From positions 88,776,342 through 88,840,341 of the forward strand of contig CM043953.1 of NCBI GenBank assembly GCA_014529385.2: a stretch of DNA of 64,000 nucleotides. Reading direction: 5' to 3'. How positions within the stretch are numbered: the first letter of the stretch is position 1; each line of letters opens with the position of its first letter. The notes beneath the pieces are model-generated. The model was not told where the DNA came from. It worked only from the letters and a program-made list of their open reading frames with translations, and did not search any database. Shown here one piece after another: positions 36,594 through 46,285 of this stretch. A program made the translations under genes and the position numbers. Source of the DNA: Adiantum capillus-veneris (taxonomy: Eukaryota > Streptophyta > Polypodiopsida > Polypodiales > Pteridaceae).

Positions 36594-38480
36594 TTGCAGG
36601 ATCACTTTCATGTTTTAACACTAGAATGGTAACCTAACAGGATATAAAAGTGTCCTTTCAGGGTTTTGGGAAAAAATTTCAAAACCATAGTAGATCCACT
36701 CATTTTGAAAAATCCTTTTATGAGCTTATAGTTCAATAACTACTACATATGGAAAAAAATGAGAAACTTGTAATTTTTCTCATCCCTTGGTCACTACAAG
36801 CCTCCAAAGTTGATCGACCAGTGCATTTTGCCCAAAACAGCAATTTCTTACGATTGATTGCATATAAATAAGAGTGGAGATTTTTGTACGACATGAGATA
36901 AAATGCCCCGTTAACTTCAATGGGTTGGTGACCAAAACATATGGTGGCTTTTACCTCACTAAATTTTTTTTGGGCAAAAAAAATAGGTACAAAAAAGTTG
37001 CATTTTTGCCATTCTGCGGACCTATCATCAAAGTTTCTATAGTCATGCTCAATACAGATACTATATACATGTTTTCTTAGTTCCCTTTGGGCCTCTGGAT
37101 TCAAAAGGAGCCATGGAGCATGTCAAAAGGATAATGGATCTCTTACAATTGGAACCTTGGGGGCAATGATAAAGTGCTAAATACAACAAATATGAAAAAA
37201 CTGGGTTTAGCATTATGACCTCTAGAAACCCATAGTAACTACTCAATATCTAGCCAAGTTTGTAGTCTATGATTAGATATGGTTACTACCTACAAAATAC
37301 ACACAATTGGCCTAAGAAACTAGCAATATTGAGAAAGTTATACTTGCTACTCTAAAATGTATCGTATTCTTCAGCAATCAAAAAACTCAACCATCATCAT
37401 ATACTATGCTATGTAGCATATTAGGTCCCCCAAAATTCAAGGAAGATTAGCTTTATGTTATACATTACACTTACACAATCAAAATTGAATTTGGATATCA
37501 AGAAAGCCACCATAAAATCATAAAAGTGCTAATTTTGGCCAAAAAAACAGGATTATGCAATTCTTGTAAATTGGTCATAACTTTCAATTTTAACACTGAG
37601 CTCTCCCTACAAGCATCAAAACATGTTGAGAACTATAAAGGCCTAACCTCTAGATATCTAAACCTCACAAACATGAAGTTTAGAGTGGTATAGTTGCCAA
37701 AAACTGGAAAAAAAAACCAAAAACAGGACCCGTTTTTTCACACAGTTTAGGTTCAAAAATGTTGTGCAAGAGTAAGGTTAATGGTGAGATCGATACTCAA
37801 ATAAAAATGCTAAGTTTTTTTCAGCTCATAACTCATAAGGCAACTTTGTGGATATATAGCACCTAGAAATTCATTTTCATACTCTTCAAATAATTCAAGC
37901 AAAATGGTCACTTAACAGGACACAAAAGTGTCCAAGAACATAAAAAGTGTCCTGTTTACCATTCTAGTGTTAAGATAGCGCCTAGGCAGAGCCGGGGCTC
38001 AGCTTATCGACGGCCTTAATTTTGGAAAGGTTTGGAAGCCGAAGTGCGGTGAGCTTGCCCCTATAACCACGGACGTGCCCCTAACTAGTACCACGTCGGC
38101 GCAGGAGGGTAAAGGGCAGAAACTGGATCACTTGAATGTTTTGAGACAGTGCCTAGGCATAGTCGGGGCAGAGCTTACCTTCGTGATGGCAGTACTGATT
38201 TTGGGAAGCTTTGGAACCCTAAGTGCAGTGTGATTTCCCTTATAATGACGGGACGTACCCCTAACTAGTACCACGTCGGCGCGGGAGGGTAAAGGGCAAA
38301 AACTGGATCACTTGAATGTTTTGAGACAGCGCCTAGGTAGAGCCGGGGCAGAGCTTAACTTCGTGATGGCAATGCTGATTTTGGGAAGCTTTGGAAGCCG
38401 ATGTGCAGTGTGATTTCCCTTATAACGTCGGGATATGCCCCTAACTAGTACCGCGTCGGGGAGGGAGGGTAAAGGGCAGA
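36594..38480 (+). repeat. 180-bp tandem repeat (about three units), first unit split by a transposon
   Basis: The word GGATCACTTGAATGTTTTGA occurs at 38125 and 38305, exactly 180 bp apart, and its variant GGATCACTTTCATG at 36596 lies before the inserted element. Each unit carries GCGCCTAGG.AGAGCCGGGGC, a GATTTTGGGAAGCTTTGGAA block and CCCCTAACTAGTACC.CGTCGG near its end. Units differ by a few percent to about 15%. Nothing indicates coding. Confidence 0.85.
36619..37969. mobile_element. Non-autonomous terminal-inverted-repeat DNA transposon bounded by TTAA (piggyBac-like candidate)
   Basis: Ends are perfect inverted repeats: CACTAGAATGGTAA at 36619-36632 and its complement at 37956-37969. TTAA abuts both sides (36615-36618, 37970-37973). 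Subterminal copies of ACAGGACACAAAAGTGTCC-like palindromes lie at about 36637-36656 and 37916-37933, with AAAAAGTGTCCTGTTTACC at the right end. Removing the element and one TTAA restores the 180-bp tandem unit found at 38125 and 38305. TTAA targets and C-A/C-starting ends are the hallmark of piggyBac; because TTAA is palindromic, a TA (Tc1/mariner) or TTA/TAA (PIF/Harbinger) duplication gives the same sequence. The 1.35-kb interior has only short, unrecognised frames, so transposase would act in trans. Confidence 0.78.
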
Positions 38481-38799
38481 AACCTGGTCTCTTAGGTTTA
38501 TCAAAATTAATAAAGTGTAATAAAAAAATTAATAAAAGCATTGAGAGGGGTAGCCTTCACTCCACTCTGGTTCTGTATTAGTAAACATACATTAATCCCT
38601 TTCCATAAAGGTTTTGGCATTATTTTTTATAAAAATACACTTTTTCTGCTAATTACATATGGTACTGTATGTCCTTTTCTCCATGCTCTCAAAGGGCATT
38701 TTCAATTCCCAAGAGGACGTTTTTCCCACACATTGAGACCAACGTTCAAATTTAGAATAGAAGTGTATAGTTTAACAAAAGTGTCTTCATGAAGTCATC
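38481..38799. other. No recognisable gene
   Basis: Short spacer between tandem arrays with no distinctive motif. Confidence 0.4.
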
Positions 38800-39000
38800 A
38801 AACAAAATTAGCAGTGCCTTTGGAGCAGAGAAGCAAACTAGGCATCAAGTGGGACTTCATCAATTAAACAAACAAAATTAGCAATGCCTTTGGAGCAGAG
38901 AAACAAACTAGGTATCAAGTGGGACTTCATCAATTAAACAAATAAAATTATCAATGCCTTTTAAAGCAGAGAAACAAACTAGGCATCAAGAGGGACTTAG
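38800..39000 (+). repeat. 70-bp tandem repeat, three copies
   Basis: The unit containing TGGAGCAGAGAAACAAACTA occurs at 38821, 38891 and about 38961. The third copy is more diverged (TTAAAGCAGAG). Confidence 0.88.
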
Positions 39001-39500
39001 CCCTACTCAGTACTGCATTGGTGCAGGAGGGATAAGGATGAAAAACATGCAATTTGTTGAGCTTACAAAGTGAGATTAGCATCACATGGGACATTGCTTC
39101 AATCAGCATCACGTCAGCGCGGGAGAGTTAAGTGCTTGTTAAGTGTAAAAAACTAGTTATCTTTGCGGAATTGTAAAGCAAACAAAAGACTCACATAATT
39201 GTTTCGAGACATGGCTCTAATCCATACCGTGTTAGCATAGGATAGGTAAGTTCAGTGTCCCGTTCTATTAACAACTTCTTGAACTACTCGACCTTTACTC
39301 TCTTTGTGGCCTTGTTTACATTTCAAGTGTCATAAAGTTTTGTGAGTAAGTATCCGTTTTCAAGATGGGACATTGCCAAAAATTCTTCCGTGCCGATGCG
39401 GTATGGTTAAGAGGGATGTTTTGGTGCAAAGATGTAATGTACATTGTAGGCCTTAGAGTCTTTCTCAATGGCCATCCTCAGCCATTGTCAAAATGTGCCA
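39001..39500. other. Degenerate CGTCGGCGCGGGAGGG-like words, no gene
   Basis: Variants of the tandem-unit core recur near 39010 (GCATTGGTGCAGGAGGG), 39111 (CACGTCAGCGCGGGAGAG), 39225 (CCGTGTTAGCATAGG) and 39390 (CCGTGCCGATGCGG). They may be older, scattered relics of the same satellite. Confidence 0.45.
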
Positions 39501-39502
39501 CT

Positions 39503-39704
39503 CCTCCTAATTATGTGGAAATGAAAATGAGAGAATAATTTCCTAAGTGTGAGGCATAGGAAAGGTTACTAGGCAGATATTTGAAAATAAAGAGTTAGGC
39601 ACATCCTCCTAATTATGTGGAAATGAAAATGAGAGAATAATTTCCTAAGTGTGAGGCATAGGAAAGGTTACTAGGCAGATATTTGAAAATAAAGAGTTAG
39701 TGTC
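39503..39704 (+). repeat. 102-bp tandem duplication, practically identical copies
   Basis: CCTCCTAATTATGTGGAAAT begins at 39503 and again at 39605; I see no difference across about 96 bp. This implies a very recent or homogenised duplication. Confidence 0.92.
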
Positions 39705-39734
39705 TTAACCTAAGATATAGAAATCAAGTTATGC

Positions 39735-40136
39735 CTATGACGAATTTACTTCCCCACTCCCTTCATTTATTTCATTAACCGCATGTTCGGAGCGAGTAGC
39801 TCTACTAAGGCTCTCTTTTAAGCGGCTAAACACGCTGGACCCAGGCCGTGGGCCCATGGCATGCATGTCTTGACTTGAATTATCAGGGTTTGGTGTATGA
39901 TACCCCTCCATGACTTCGTAGTTAGAGGAAGAATCACTAGACGCGATATGAGGATCTTGGGTCGCGCTACCTTGAGTCCCGGTCGAAGGTCCAGAACCTA
40001 GGGTGCAGGAATAATGGGTGCCCGCGTAAATGGAGGTACTACCAATATGCTCGTGCTCTAACACTCGTCCAGAGCGTAGGTTCATATGACTTGGATCCCC
40101 TAGAAGTGTCAATGAGTGCCCGTGAAGGTTGCTCAC
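39735..40136 (-). pseudogene. Gag N-terminal fragment of an Athila/Tat-like element
   Basis: A 133-codon frame is rich in Ser, Gly and Thr and contains MNLRSGRVLEHE, a word of the kind (NLRSGR) seen at the start of plant Ty3 gag-pol polyproteins. It ends at a TAA and no capsid, zinc-knuckle or pol sequence follows, so it is a truncated relic. Confidence 0.5.
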
Positions 40137-41149
40137 CTAGTATTTTTGGGTGTTTTGCAACCCAAGTCTTTTCTTCTTTTTTTTTTTGATTTTTTGGTCC
40201 TTTTTTTCTGACCCAGCTATAGAATAGAACGTATGATAGCTCAAAACGAGCGTCTCGGTTAGAGGGACGTGCCGTGCTTTACAGCCCTCTGTTTGGTCAC
40301 TTTATGCCCTCGGAATCCCTAAAACCGTCAATTTCTAGTAGGGAACTAGGCCCAAATTAGAAAGTCTAAGGGTGCAAGTGGGAAGAGAAGGGAGGAGAGT
40401 GGAGGACTTGCCCCACATGCTCTCATTCCCTCTTGAGGGGGTAGGGTATATATATAAGAGTGAGTCTAGTATATATCATAAGACTGAGGCTTGAGGCCTG
40501 GGCCTGGGCTTGGGCTTGGGCTTGAGGAAATGATCCCGATCAGAATTTTACTGTAGCTCCCCAGTCACTCACGCTTAAATATTTTCGGTTTTTTTTTAAT
40601 TTTTAATTTTTATTATTATTATTAATTTTTTTTTAAGGCGACGACCGCGCGCGGTTTAGGTGACCCTTTCTTGGCCACACACACTGTCAACACCTACCTA
40701 ACCTCTCTGTCAACAGCTCAGAGCTCACAGACAGCTCACTACCTTATCTACTTACTAACAGTGCTGCTAACCACTAACTAATCTGTTAACTGCTTACTGA
40801 CAGTGAGCTAACTGTCCACCTACTTCCTCTCTGACTACCTTACTATGCAAAGACTATGTGCAGGCAAACCTTGACAGGAAACTGTGTACAGACTGTGTGC
40901 AAACAGAAATTGCTAACTGCCTTCCTACTTATTCATTCACTGCAAACAAGCTAACGACTACTAATTGTGCAAAGACTGTGTGCAAACAGAAAACACAACA
41001 TTATGCAGAAATCACAGAACTTTCAGACAATACAGAAATTAACAACTTGCAGAAAAACAACTCATTCCTCTTCCTCTTCCTCTTCTTTCCTACTACAAAC
41101 AACTCATAGGAGAAGCACAAAGTGCCTCTTGGGCTTAGTGCAGGGCGAT
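40137..41149 (-). other. Leader of the Athila/Tat-like element
   Basis: Non-coding. It contains (GGGCTT)n-like repeats at about 40497-40523, an AT-rich block (40590-40640) and repeated words GACTGTGTGCAAACAGAAA at about 40888 and 40974. Confidence 0.5.
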
Positions 41150-41167
41150 TCCCCGGCAGCGGCGCCA
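41150..41167 (-). promoter_or_regulatory. Primer-binding site of Athila/Tat type
   Basis: Minus-strand TGGCGCCGCTGCCGGGGA lies four bases after the LTR end (CA at 41173-41172). From memory of the families, this sequence class primes from a tRNA other than initiator Met, unlike all other priming sites in the window. Confidence 0.75.
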
Positions 41168-41404
41168 AAAATGTGCGCTCCTTGCCCCACTTTCGAAGCA
41201 AGGGCCTTGCCTAACACTGTGTGCGAGCCATAGACGGCTCCAAGCACACAACTAGCTTAACTAGTAAGCTCAAAAGAGGGCAATGGTGTGTCACTCACCG
41301 CTCTATGCTCCTGCCGTGGAGGATTCCTCGCCGCGAAGAAGAAAGAGACGCCGCTACGTCGCGCTCAACCGCTTCATCGCCGTCGTGCCGCCGCAATGCT
41401 CGAT

Positions 41405-41524
<120 letters not shown>

Positions 41525-41899
41525 AGGAGGTGAAGAAGAAGAAGATGGAGATGGAGATGGAGCAAGAGCACTCTTCTATTGCACAAATGAGAGAATGAGT
41601 GAATTTTAGGTTTAGTTGGCTTTTATATGAGCTCACCCCATTCACACTTGGGCGCCCATGCTTAGCCAACTAATCCCTTGAATGTCCCAGTTAGAGTGCG
41701 CCTCTCATCGGCGATCACTCTTACCCTTTTCCTATTGGTCCGACAAGCCCGGTACCTGACTCTACCAAATACATAATACACGTCCGTCATAAGTGATGGG
41801 GTGTCCGTGAGCCGTGAGGGTTAACAGATGGTAAAATCCACACAGCTTGACAAAATCCACACAGGAAAATAAAAGTCCTCCACTACAAGTAGAGAGGCT

Positions 41900-42747
41900 G
41901 CATCTTCAAAGTACGTCTTCATAAAAGACAAGGTTGGTCTCTCCTTTGTCTTCTTTGTCTTCTACCATGTGAGCTGATCCGTTGTTAGGTCTCTTGCCTT
42001 CGTAGCTTCTGTTGTTACTTCTGCTACTGTTGCTTTCTCCACTGTTATTGCCTCCATTTGAGTAGCATCAAGAAGGTGGGTGTCCCTTCTTACCACATTT
42101 GTTGCAAGGATTGTTTGTGTAGCAGTATTTCTCTACGTGTCCCATTCTTCCACATTCATAACACTTTCTTTCGGTTGATGATGTTGATGGCGAATGTCTT
42201 CCCCTTGAGTATGTTGTGACAAAGGCCCCTCTTGATGGAGTTACTGAACCTCTTTGCTTTCTTTCTTCTGCTTGGACTAAGTTGATGACATCTTGAAAAG
42301 GTGGAGCTGGTTCTTTTTCTTAAAGAATTGTGACTAAGTGGTCATAAGAAGGTGGAAGTGCAACAATAGTATGGCCACTTTTTCGTCTTCTGGTACTTTG
42401 ACCTAGATGTAAGTGGGCTGCGTGACAATGCTCTTAAGCCTATTTACTAGGCTAGCAATGTCCTCCCCTTCAATCATGGTGATCTTGTAAAGTTGTCTTT
42501 TGAGACTAACTTTACTTCTTTTGGCCTTGGCTCCAAAATTGCTTTCTAAAACATGTCAGGCATCATATGCATGTGTACATTCATCTATGAAATGCACGTA
42601 ATTTTCATGCAAGGAGGTGATGATGATTCTTAACGCTTGTTCGTCTTTGGCCAAATTCTGTGCACTTGCTATGAGTGTAGATGCCCTAGTGTGCACTCCA
42701 TCGGGTTTGGCTTGTTGCTCTAAGGCAGTGCTGATGACAGACCACAA
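41900..42747 (-). pseudogene. Copia gag relic with zinc knuckle
   Basis: The minus strand encodes Copia gag pieces: YVHFIDECTHAYDA (about 42600-42560), a stop, then ESNFGAKAKRSKVSLKRQLY and MIEGEDIASLVNRLKSIVTQ, and finally a CCHC knuckle CYECGRMGHVEKYC near 42160-42110 followed by CNKCGKKGH. Stops and frame changes break it, and no pol is attached. Its right edge meets the truncated 5' LTR of the plus-strand Copia at 42750. Confidence 0.75.
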
Positions 42748-42749
42748 AC

Positions 42750-42856
42750 AAGGGGGCTCACATGTAGAGAGTGAGTTTTATCCCCTGCAAAACAAGGTCT
42801 CCTATCTTCTTCATCGTTGCACACACACACACACACGCTCTTGCTCGCGCACTTCA
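42750..42856 (+). repeat. 5' LTR remnant of the shrunken Copia
   Basis: It matches 46165-46285 from AAGGGGGCTCACATGTAGAG to the end. The first about 78 bp are absent, replaced by the Copia gag relic. Confidence 0.82.
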
Positions 42857-42858
42857 AC

Positions 42859-42870
42859 TGGTATCAGAGC
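42859..42870 (+). promoter_or_regulatory. Primer-binding site (initiator tRNA-Met type)
   Basis: TGGTATCAGAGC lies two bases after the LTR end, identical to that of the other Copia-type elements here. Confidence 0.85.
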
Positions 42871-44414
42871 TCAGGGATTGGGAGCACCATTGGAGCTCAG
42901 CGGGGAGGCAAGCGGAGAAGCAACAAAAATTGAAGCACGTTTTTGAAGATCTGTTTTGGCCTACCAAAACATTTTCATTCAAGCCGATTCTCGCAATTCT
43001 AGACCGGTTTTTTGTCCTCTTCAACTTTGCAGAAGAAAGTTTTCTCAAAATCTTCACCAATTTTGAGATACGTCACTCAGACTGCCTGCACATCTAGGGT
43101 ACACAGGTGCACATTTATACAGATTTGTTTTGACCTGTATAAACAGCACATTTCAGGTCCATTCTCGTATAGCCCAATTGTTTTCCCGTGGTCTACAACT
43201 TTGCAGAAGGAAGTCTCTGCAAATTCTAAGCGGTTTGGAAGATATGAGCTGACAGACTGCAGGGTATTCGAAAAGTTGAAGATTATGTATGCATATTGTG
43301 GTGATTTGCTACATTCAGAGAGCTCGGATTGAGCTTTTGTCATTCTCTTGTTTTGCGGATTGATATTTTTGCTCTCAGTGAAGAGAGTGTGGGTTGATAT
43401 TTTCAACACATTTATGCGCACACATTGAGAACAGTTCGTGGATGTATGCATTCTTGTGGACTCTCAGGTTCGAGAGTGGCTTCATCACAAGTTATGTGCA
43501 TTGACTTATGCGACTGAGCAGATTTCGGAAAGTGTGGTGCATAGATTTGCAGAGAGTTTTGCAAGCATTTTTGGCATGATTGTGAGCTGAATTTTCAGCT
43601 CATTTGGATGCTCTTTGATACACATTTGGTACATGCTTGATTCTCGTTTATATTGCCATGTGGATGCACATGATGTGCGCTTTTCGGCGGATGGTATTCT
43701 TCTCCTTGCAATGGCATATGTGGGCTGATTTTCAGCTATTTTGGGCGTCAATTTGTGTCATATTTTGGTTGGTTTGCATCCAAGTTTATGCTAGTATATG
43801 ATTCGCTTGTAGAGTGCGGTTGATGCACTTTGTGTTTCGGATTACAGGATTGTTTTCCAAGTTTAAGGAGTTGAGACTTTGGGGCAGCTCATGTATACTT
43901 GAGTGCGGATTTTGTGCATGATTTGCTCATGGTTTTGAGCATGTTTATGGCATGTATGGTTATTATGGTTAGATAGACAAATACTGTCGAAGCTCTGCCG
44001 GATTTTTCTTGCGAGTTTATTTGTTTATGCGCATAGTTTGCAATCGTGTTTTGATTGCATTTGGCACTCAGTGGTTGCTTTGCCATAGTGTTTTGGCATC
44101 GCATTGTGAGAGTGTTTGCTCACCGGATTATGTCATTTGACATACATGTGGTAATCTCTTAGGAGAGAGATTGTTGATGATATTTTCATCGATTACCGCA
44201 TAGTGCTCTTGGATTAGAGCGGGTGTTTTGGCATCATTTGAGCGGTTTTGCTCACTTTGTTTCGTTACATTGACCGCCAAATTTCATGATACTTCTCTTA
44301 GACATCTTATGCCAGGTTATGTTGTATTTTGATAGTACTTGGTGTATGAGTTAGCCAGGCTTTGGCTATTGTCAGTTGATCGACTTGTGCTTGGTCTTGT
44401 CACAGGTTATCGCC
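42871..44414 (+). other. Leader of the shrunken Copia, with an internal degenerate duplication
   Basis: Non-coding. About 42966-43085 and 43146-43262 resemble each other (CATTCTCG/GATTCTCG ... CAACTTTGCAGAAG.AAGT ... GAGAT or GAGCT). The remainder is TG-rich text without stable frames. Confidence 0.6.
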
Positions 44415-45275
44415 ATGGATTTGGTATGTACATCATTGTCAGGGTTTGTGATTTTCCATACAAAGTTTGATGGTTCAAACTTTGAGCATTGGAAAGCAGG
44501 TATGCATGATGCATTGACTCAGTTGAGCCAAGTGTTGCCACTACAGGGCATGGATGCTAGGCCAGAGTCAATGACTGACGATGAGTGGGAGGACTTGGAT
44601 GAGCTTGCACGTTCGACGATCATGTTACACCTTGGTGAGTCTGTCTATCTCATTGGTTTGGATGCATGTACAACTAGAGAGTTATGGCAAAGATTGTGCA
44701 ATACTTTTGGCACAAATGAATCTAGAGAGATGCCTATAGTCAAAGGACAATCTTACAGACATAGAGATGTTGTGTGTTGGCATTGTGTTCATACAGGGCA
44801 TGTACGTAGGCGTTGTTTTCGGCGGATGAGACAGCGCAGGAGACAACACAAGAGGGATGCTATCACTTTGGATGATGTGGGAGCAGATGTAGCGTATGTG
44901 GCTACACATGACGGAGATATCGCATTTGCTTCCATGTTTACTCTTGACTTTCTTATGTCGGTTTTTGAGGACACATTACCTTCGCATTGGATACTAGATG
45001 TGAGTGCTAGGTTTCACGTCACGTCGAGTCATGAGTGGTTTAGCACATATGCTAGTGGTATGCTTGGACATGTGTGTCTAGCTGATGGTTCAGTGCATGA
45101 CATAGTTGGTGCTGGAGATGTTAGACTATCATTGCCGAGTGGTGCATCATACGTGTTGCGAGATGTACGCCATGTGCCAGGTTTGACGCTGAGCTTGATC
45201 TCTGTGAGTCACTTACAAGACAGTGGATGCCAAGTAGTGTTGGACGAGCATAGTTTCCAATTGCATCATGGATAG
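44415..45275 (+). pseudogene. Fused gag/protease frame of the shrunken Copia
   Basis: From the ATG at 44415: Copia gag N-terminal part (KFDGSNFEHWKAGMHDAL, MTDDEWEDLDELARSTIMLH, GESVYLIGL), with a deletion after LCNTFGTNES (about residue 110). A CCHC knuckle CWHCVHTGHVRRRC is at about 44775-44816. The protease region follows (HWILDVSARFHVTSS), where the catalytic D-S-G is changed to D-V-S; the GAG-pre-integrase lead-in (HVPGLTLSLISVSHLQDSG) comes next. It closes with TAG at 45273. One uninterrupted frame of 287 codons in such a reduced element is notable. Confidence 0.82.
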
Positions 45276-45770
45276 CTAGTCATAGCTAGAGGTGCTAGTG
45301 TTGGCACAATTCATGCGATGCGAGTACGTCATGTACGAGATAGCATAGTTTTCGTGAGTACGCAGCCATGCAAAGAGATGAGGCATGTCTCCTTTGCGGA
45401 TAGGTTGCATGATGCTCCAGTTTGTGAGCATGTTGAGCCAGTTGTGCAGATAGTTGTGTAACAGGGCATGTCATTCGTGGATACGATGACAGATATGGAT
45501 GGCTTGAGTGCTGAGGATTCAGCCATGATTCAATCATTCATGGATATGCTTAGGCCAGAGGCTTATGTATGTGAGTTAGAGCTAGACATTGCTCTTACCA
45601 CATTGGGTTCAGGACATACAGATGCTCTTGGTGCGCATGTGACATGCAATGGACATGAGGATGGATTCCAAGAATTGGAGTTCGGGTGTCAGGGTGATTT
45701 CCATGAGTGGAGTTCTGAGCCAGATTTGACTGAGATGGTCAAACTGCTAGGATTGCATCAGCATTCGGGA
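45276..45770 (+). other. Linker between protease and RT tail; integrase and RT core missing
   Basis: Open text (for example 45468-45770, Asp/Glu-rich DGLSAEDSAMIQSFMDML) does not match integrase or RT motifs that I know. It may be the variable hinge between Copia integrase and RT, kept after deletions on both sides. Confidence 0.5.
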
Positions 45771-46005
45771 GTCTCATGTACGAGATACTCATCTCGCGAC
45801 CTGACATTGCATTTGCAGTGGGAGCAGTTAGTCGTGCAGCGATTGATGTTGGCCTTGAGCATAGGGGTACTTTGCAGCGTATGGTGAGATACCTGCAGGA
45901 TGTGTGTGGCTTTGGTGAGGAGTATGGTGTCGATCGCTCTATACTTCCTCTACGATTAGAGCTGGATGCACACAGATTCAGTGAGCCAGTGGGCGTTGGC
46001 TGAGG
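45771..46005 (+). pseudogene. RT/RNase H tail of the shrunken Copia
   Basis: MYEILISRPDIAFAVGAVSR and HRGTLQRMVRYLQDVCGFG are the familiar Copia block after RT (cf. MYAMIATRPDIAFTVGVVSR at 57430-57370). The RNase H catalytic segments (DSDYAG, TEAEY, CDSQSA) are absent, so it is a short relic. Confidence 0.8.
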
Positions 46006-46086
46006 TCATACTTGTGATGGCCTTGTACAGGTTTTGTACGGTTTTCTTTTCTCTCTCACGGCCACATTGGCCTTTACGTGGGAGGT

Positions 46087-46285
46087 TGTTGGGGTAAAGC
46101 CCCATGTGACCGGTTATGCCAGGTACCCACCCACTATACTTATTCATTATGTACATAATAGAATAAGGGGGCTCACATGTAGAGAGTGAGTTTTAGCCCC
46201 TGCAAAACACAAGGTCTCCTCTTCTCCTCTCTTTTCCATCGTTGCACACACACACACACACACACGCTCTCGCTTACGCACTTCA
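46087..46285 (+). repeat. 3' LTR of the shrunken Copia (199 bp)
   Basis: Starts TGTTGGGGTAAAGCCCCATG and ends ACGCACTTCA, with a (CA)n at about 46243-46265. The first bases resemble the LTR start at 62854 (TGTTGGGGTATAAAGCCC), which suggests related families. Confidence 0.88.

Larger units (their letters stand above)
42750..46285 (+). mobile_element. Shrunken Copia retrotransposon with truncated 5' LTR
   Basis: The 3' LTR is 46087-46285 (199 bp, TGTTGGGG...CTTCA). The 5' LTR keeps only its last about 107 bp (42750-42856). The priming site TGGTATCAGAGC is at 42859-42870. Inside are a long leader, a fused gag-protease frame, an unrecognised linker and an RT/RNase H tail. Integrase and most of RT are missing, so it is deletion-derived and non-autonomous. 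A purine tract (GTGGGAGGT) precedes the 3' LTR. No target duplication is possible because of the 5' truncation. Confidence 0.85.

Noticed and set aside
36619-37969. CACTA (En/Spm) superfamily assignment from the CACTA ends
   Set aside because: The first five bases fit, but the flanking three bases (TAA versus TTA) are not a direct 3-bp duplication, whereas TTAA on both sides and the restored tandem unit fit a TTAA insertion better.
38100-39000. CRISPR-like array
   Set aside because: Units are contiguous tandem repeats without unique spacers, in eukaryotic transposon-rich DNA.
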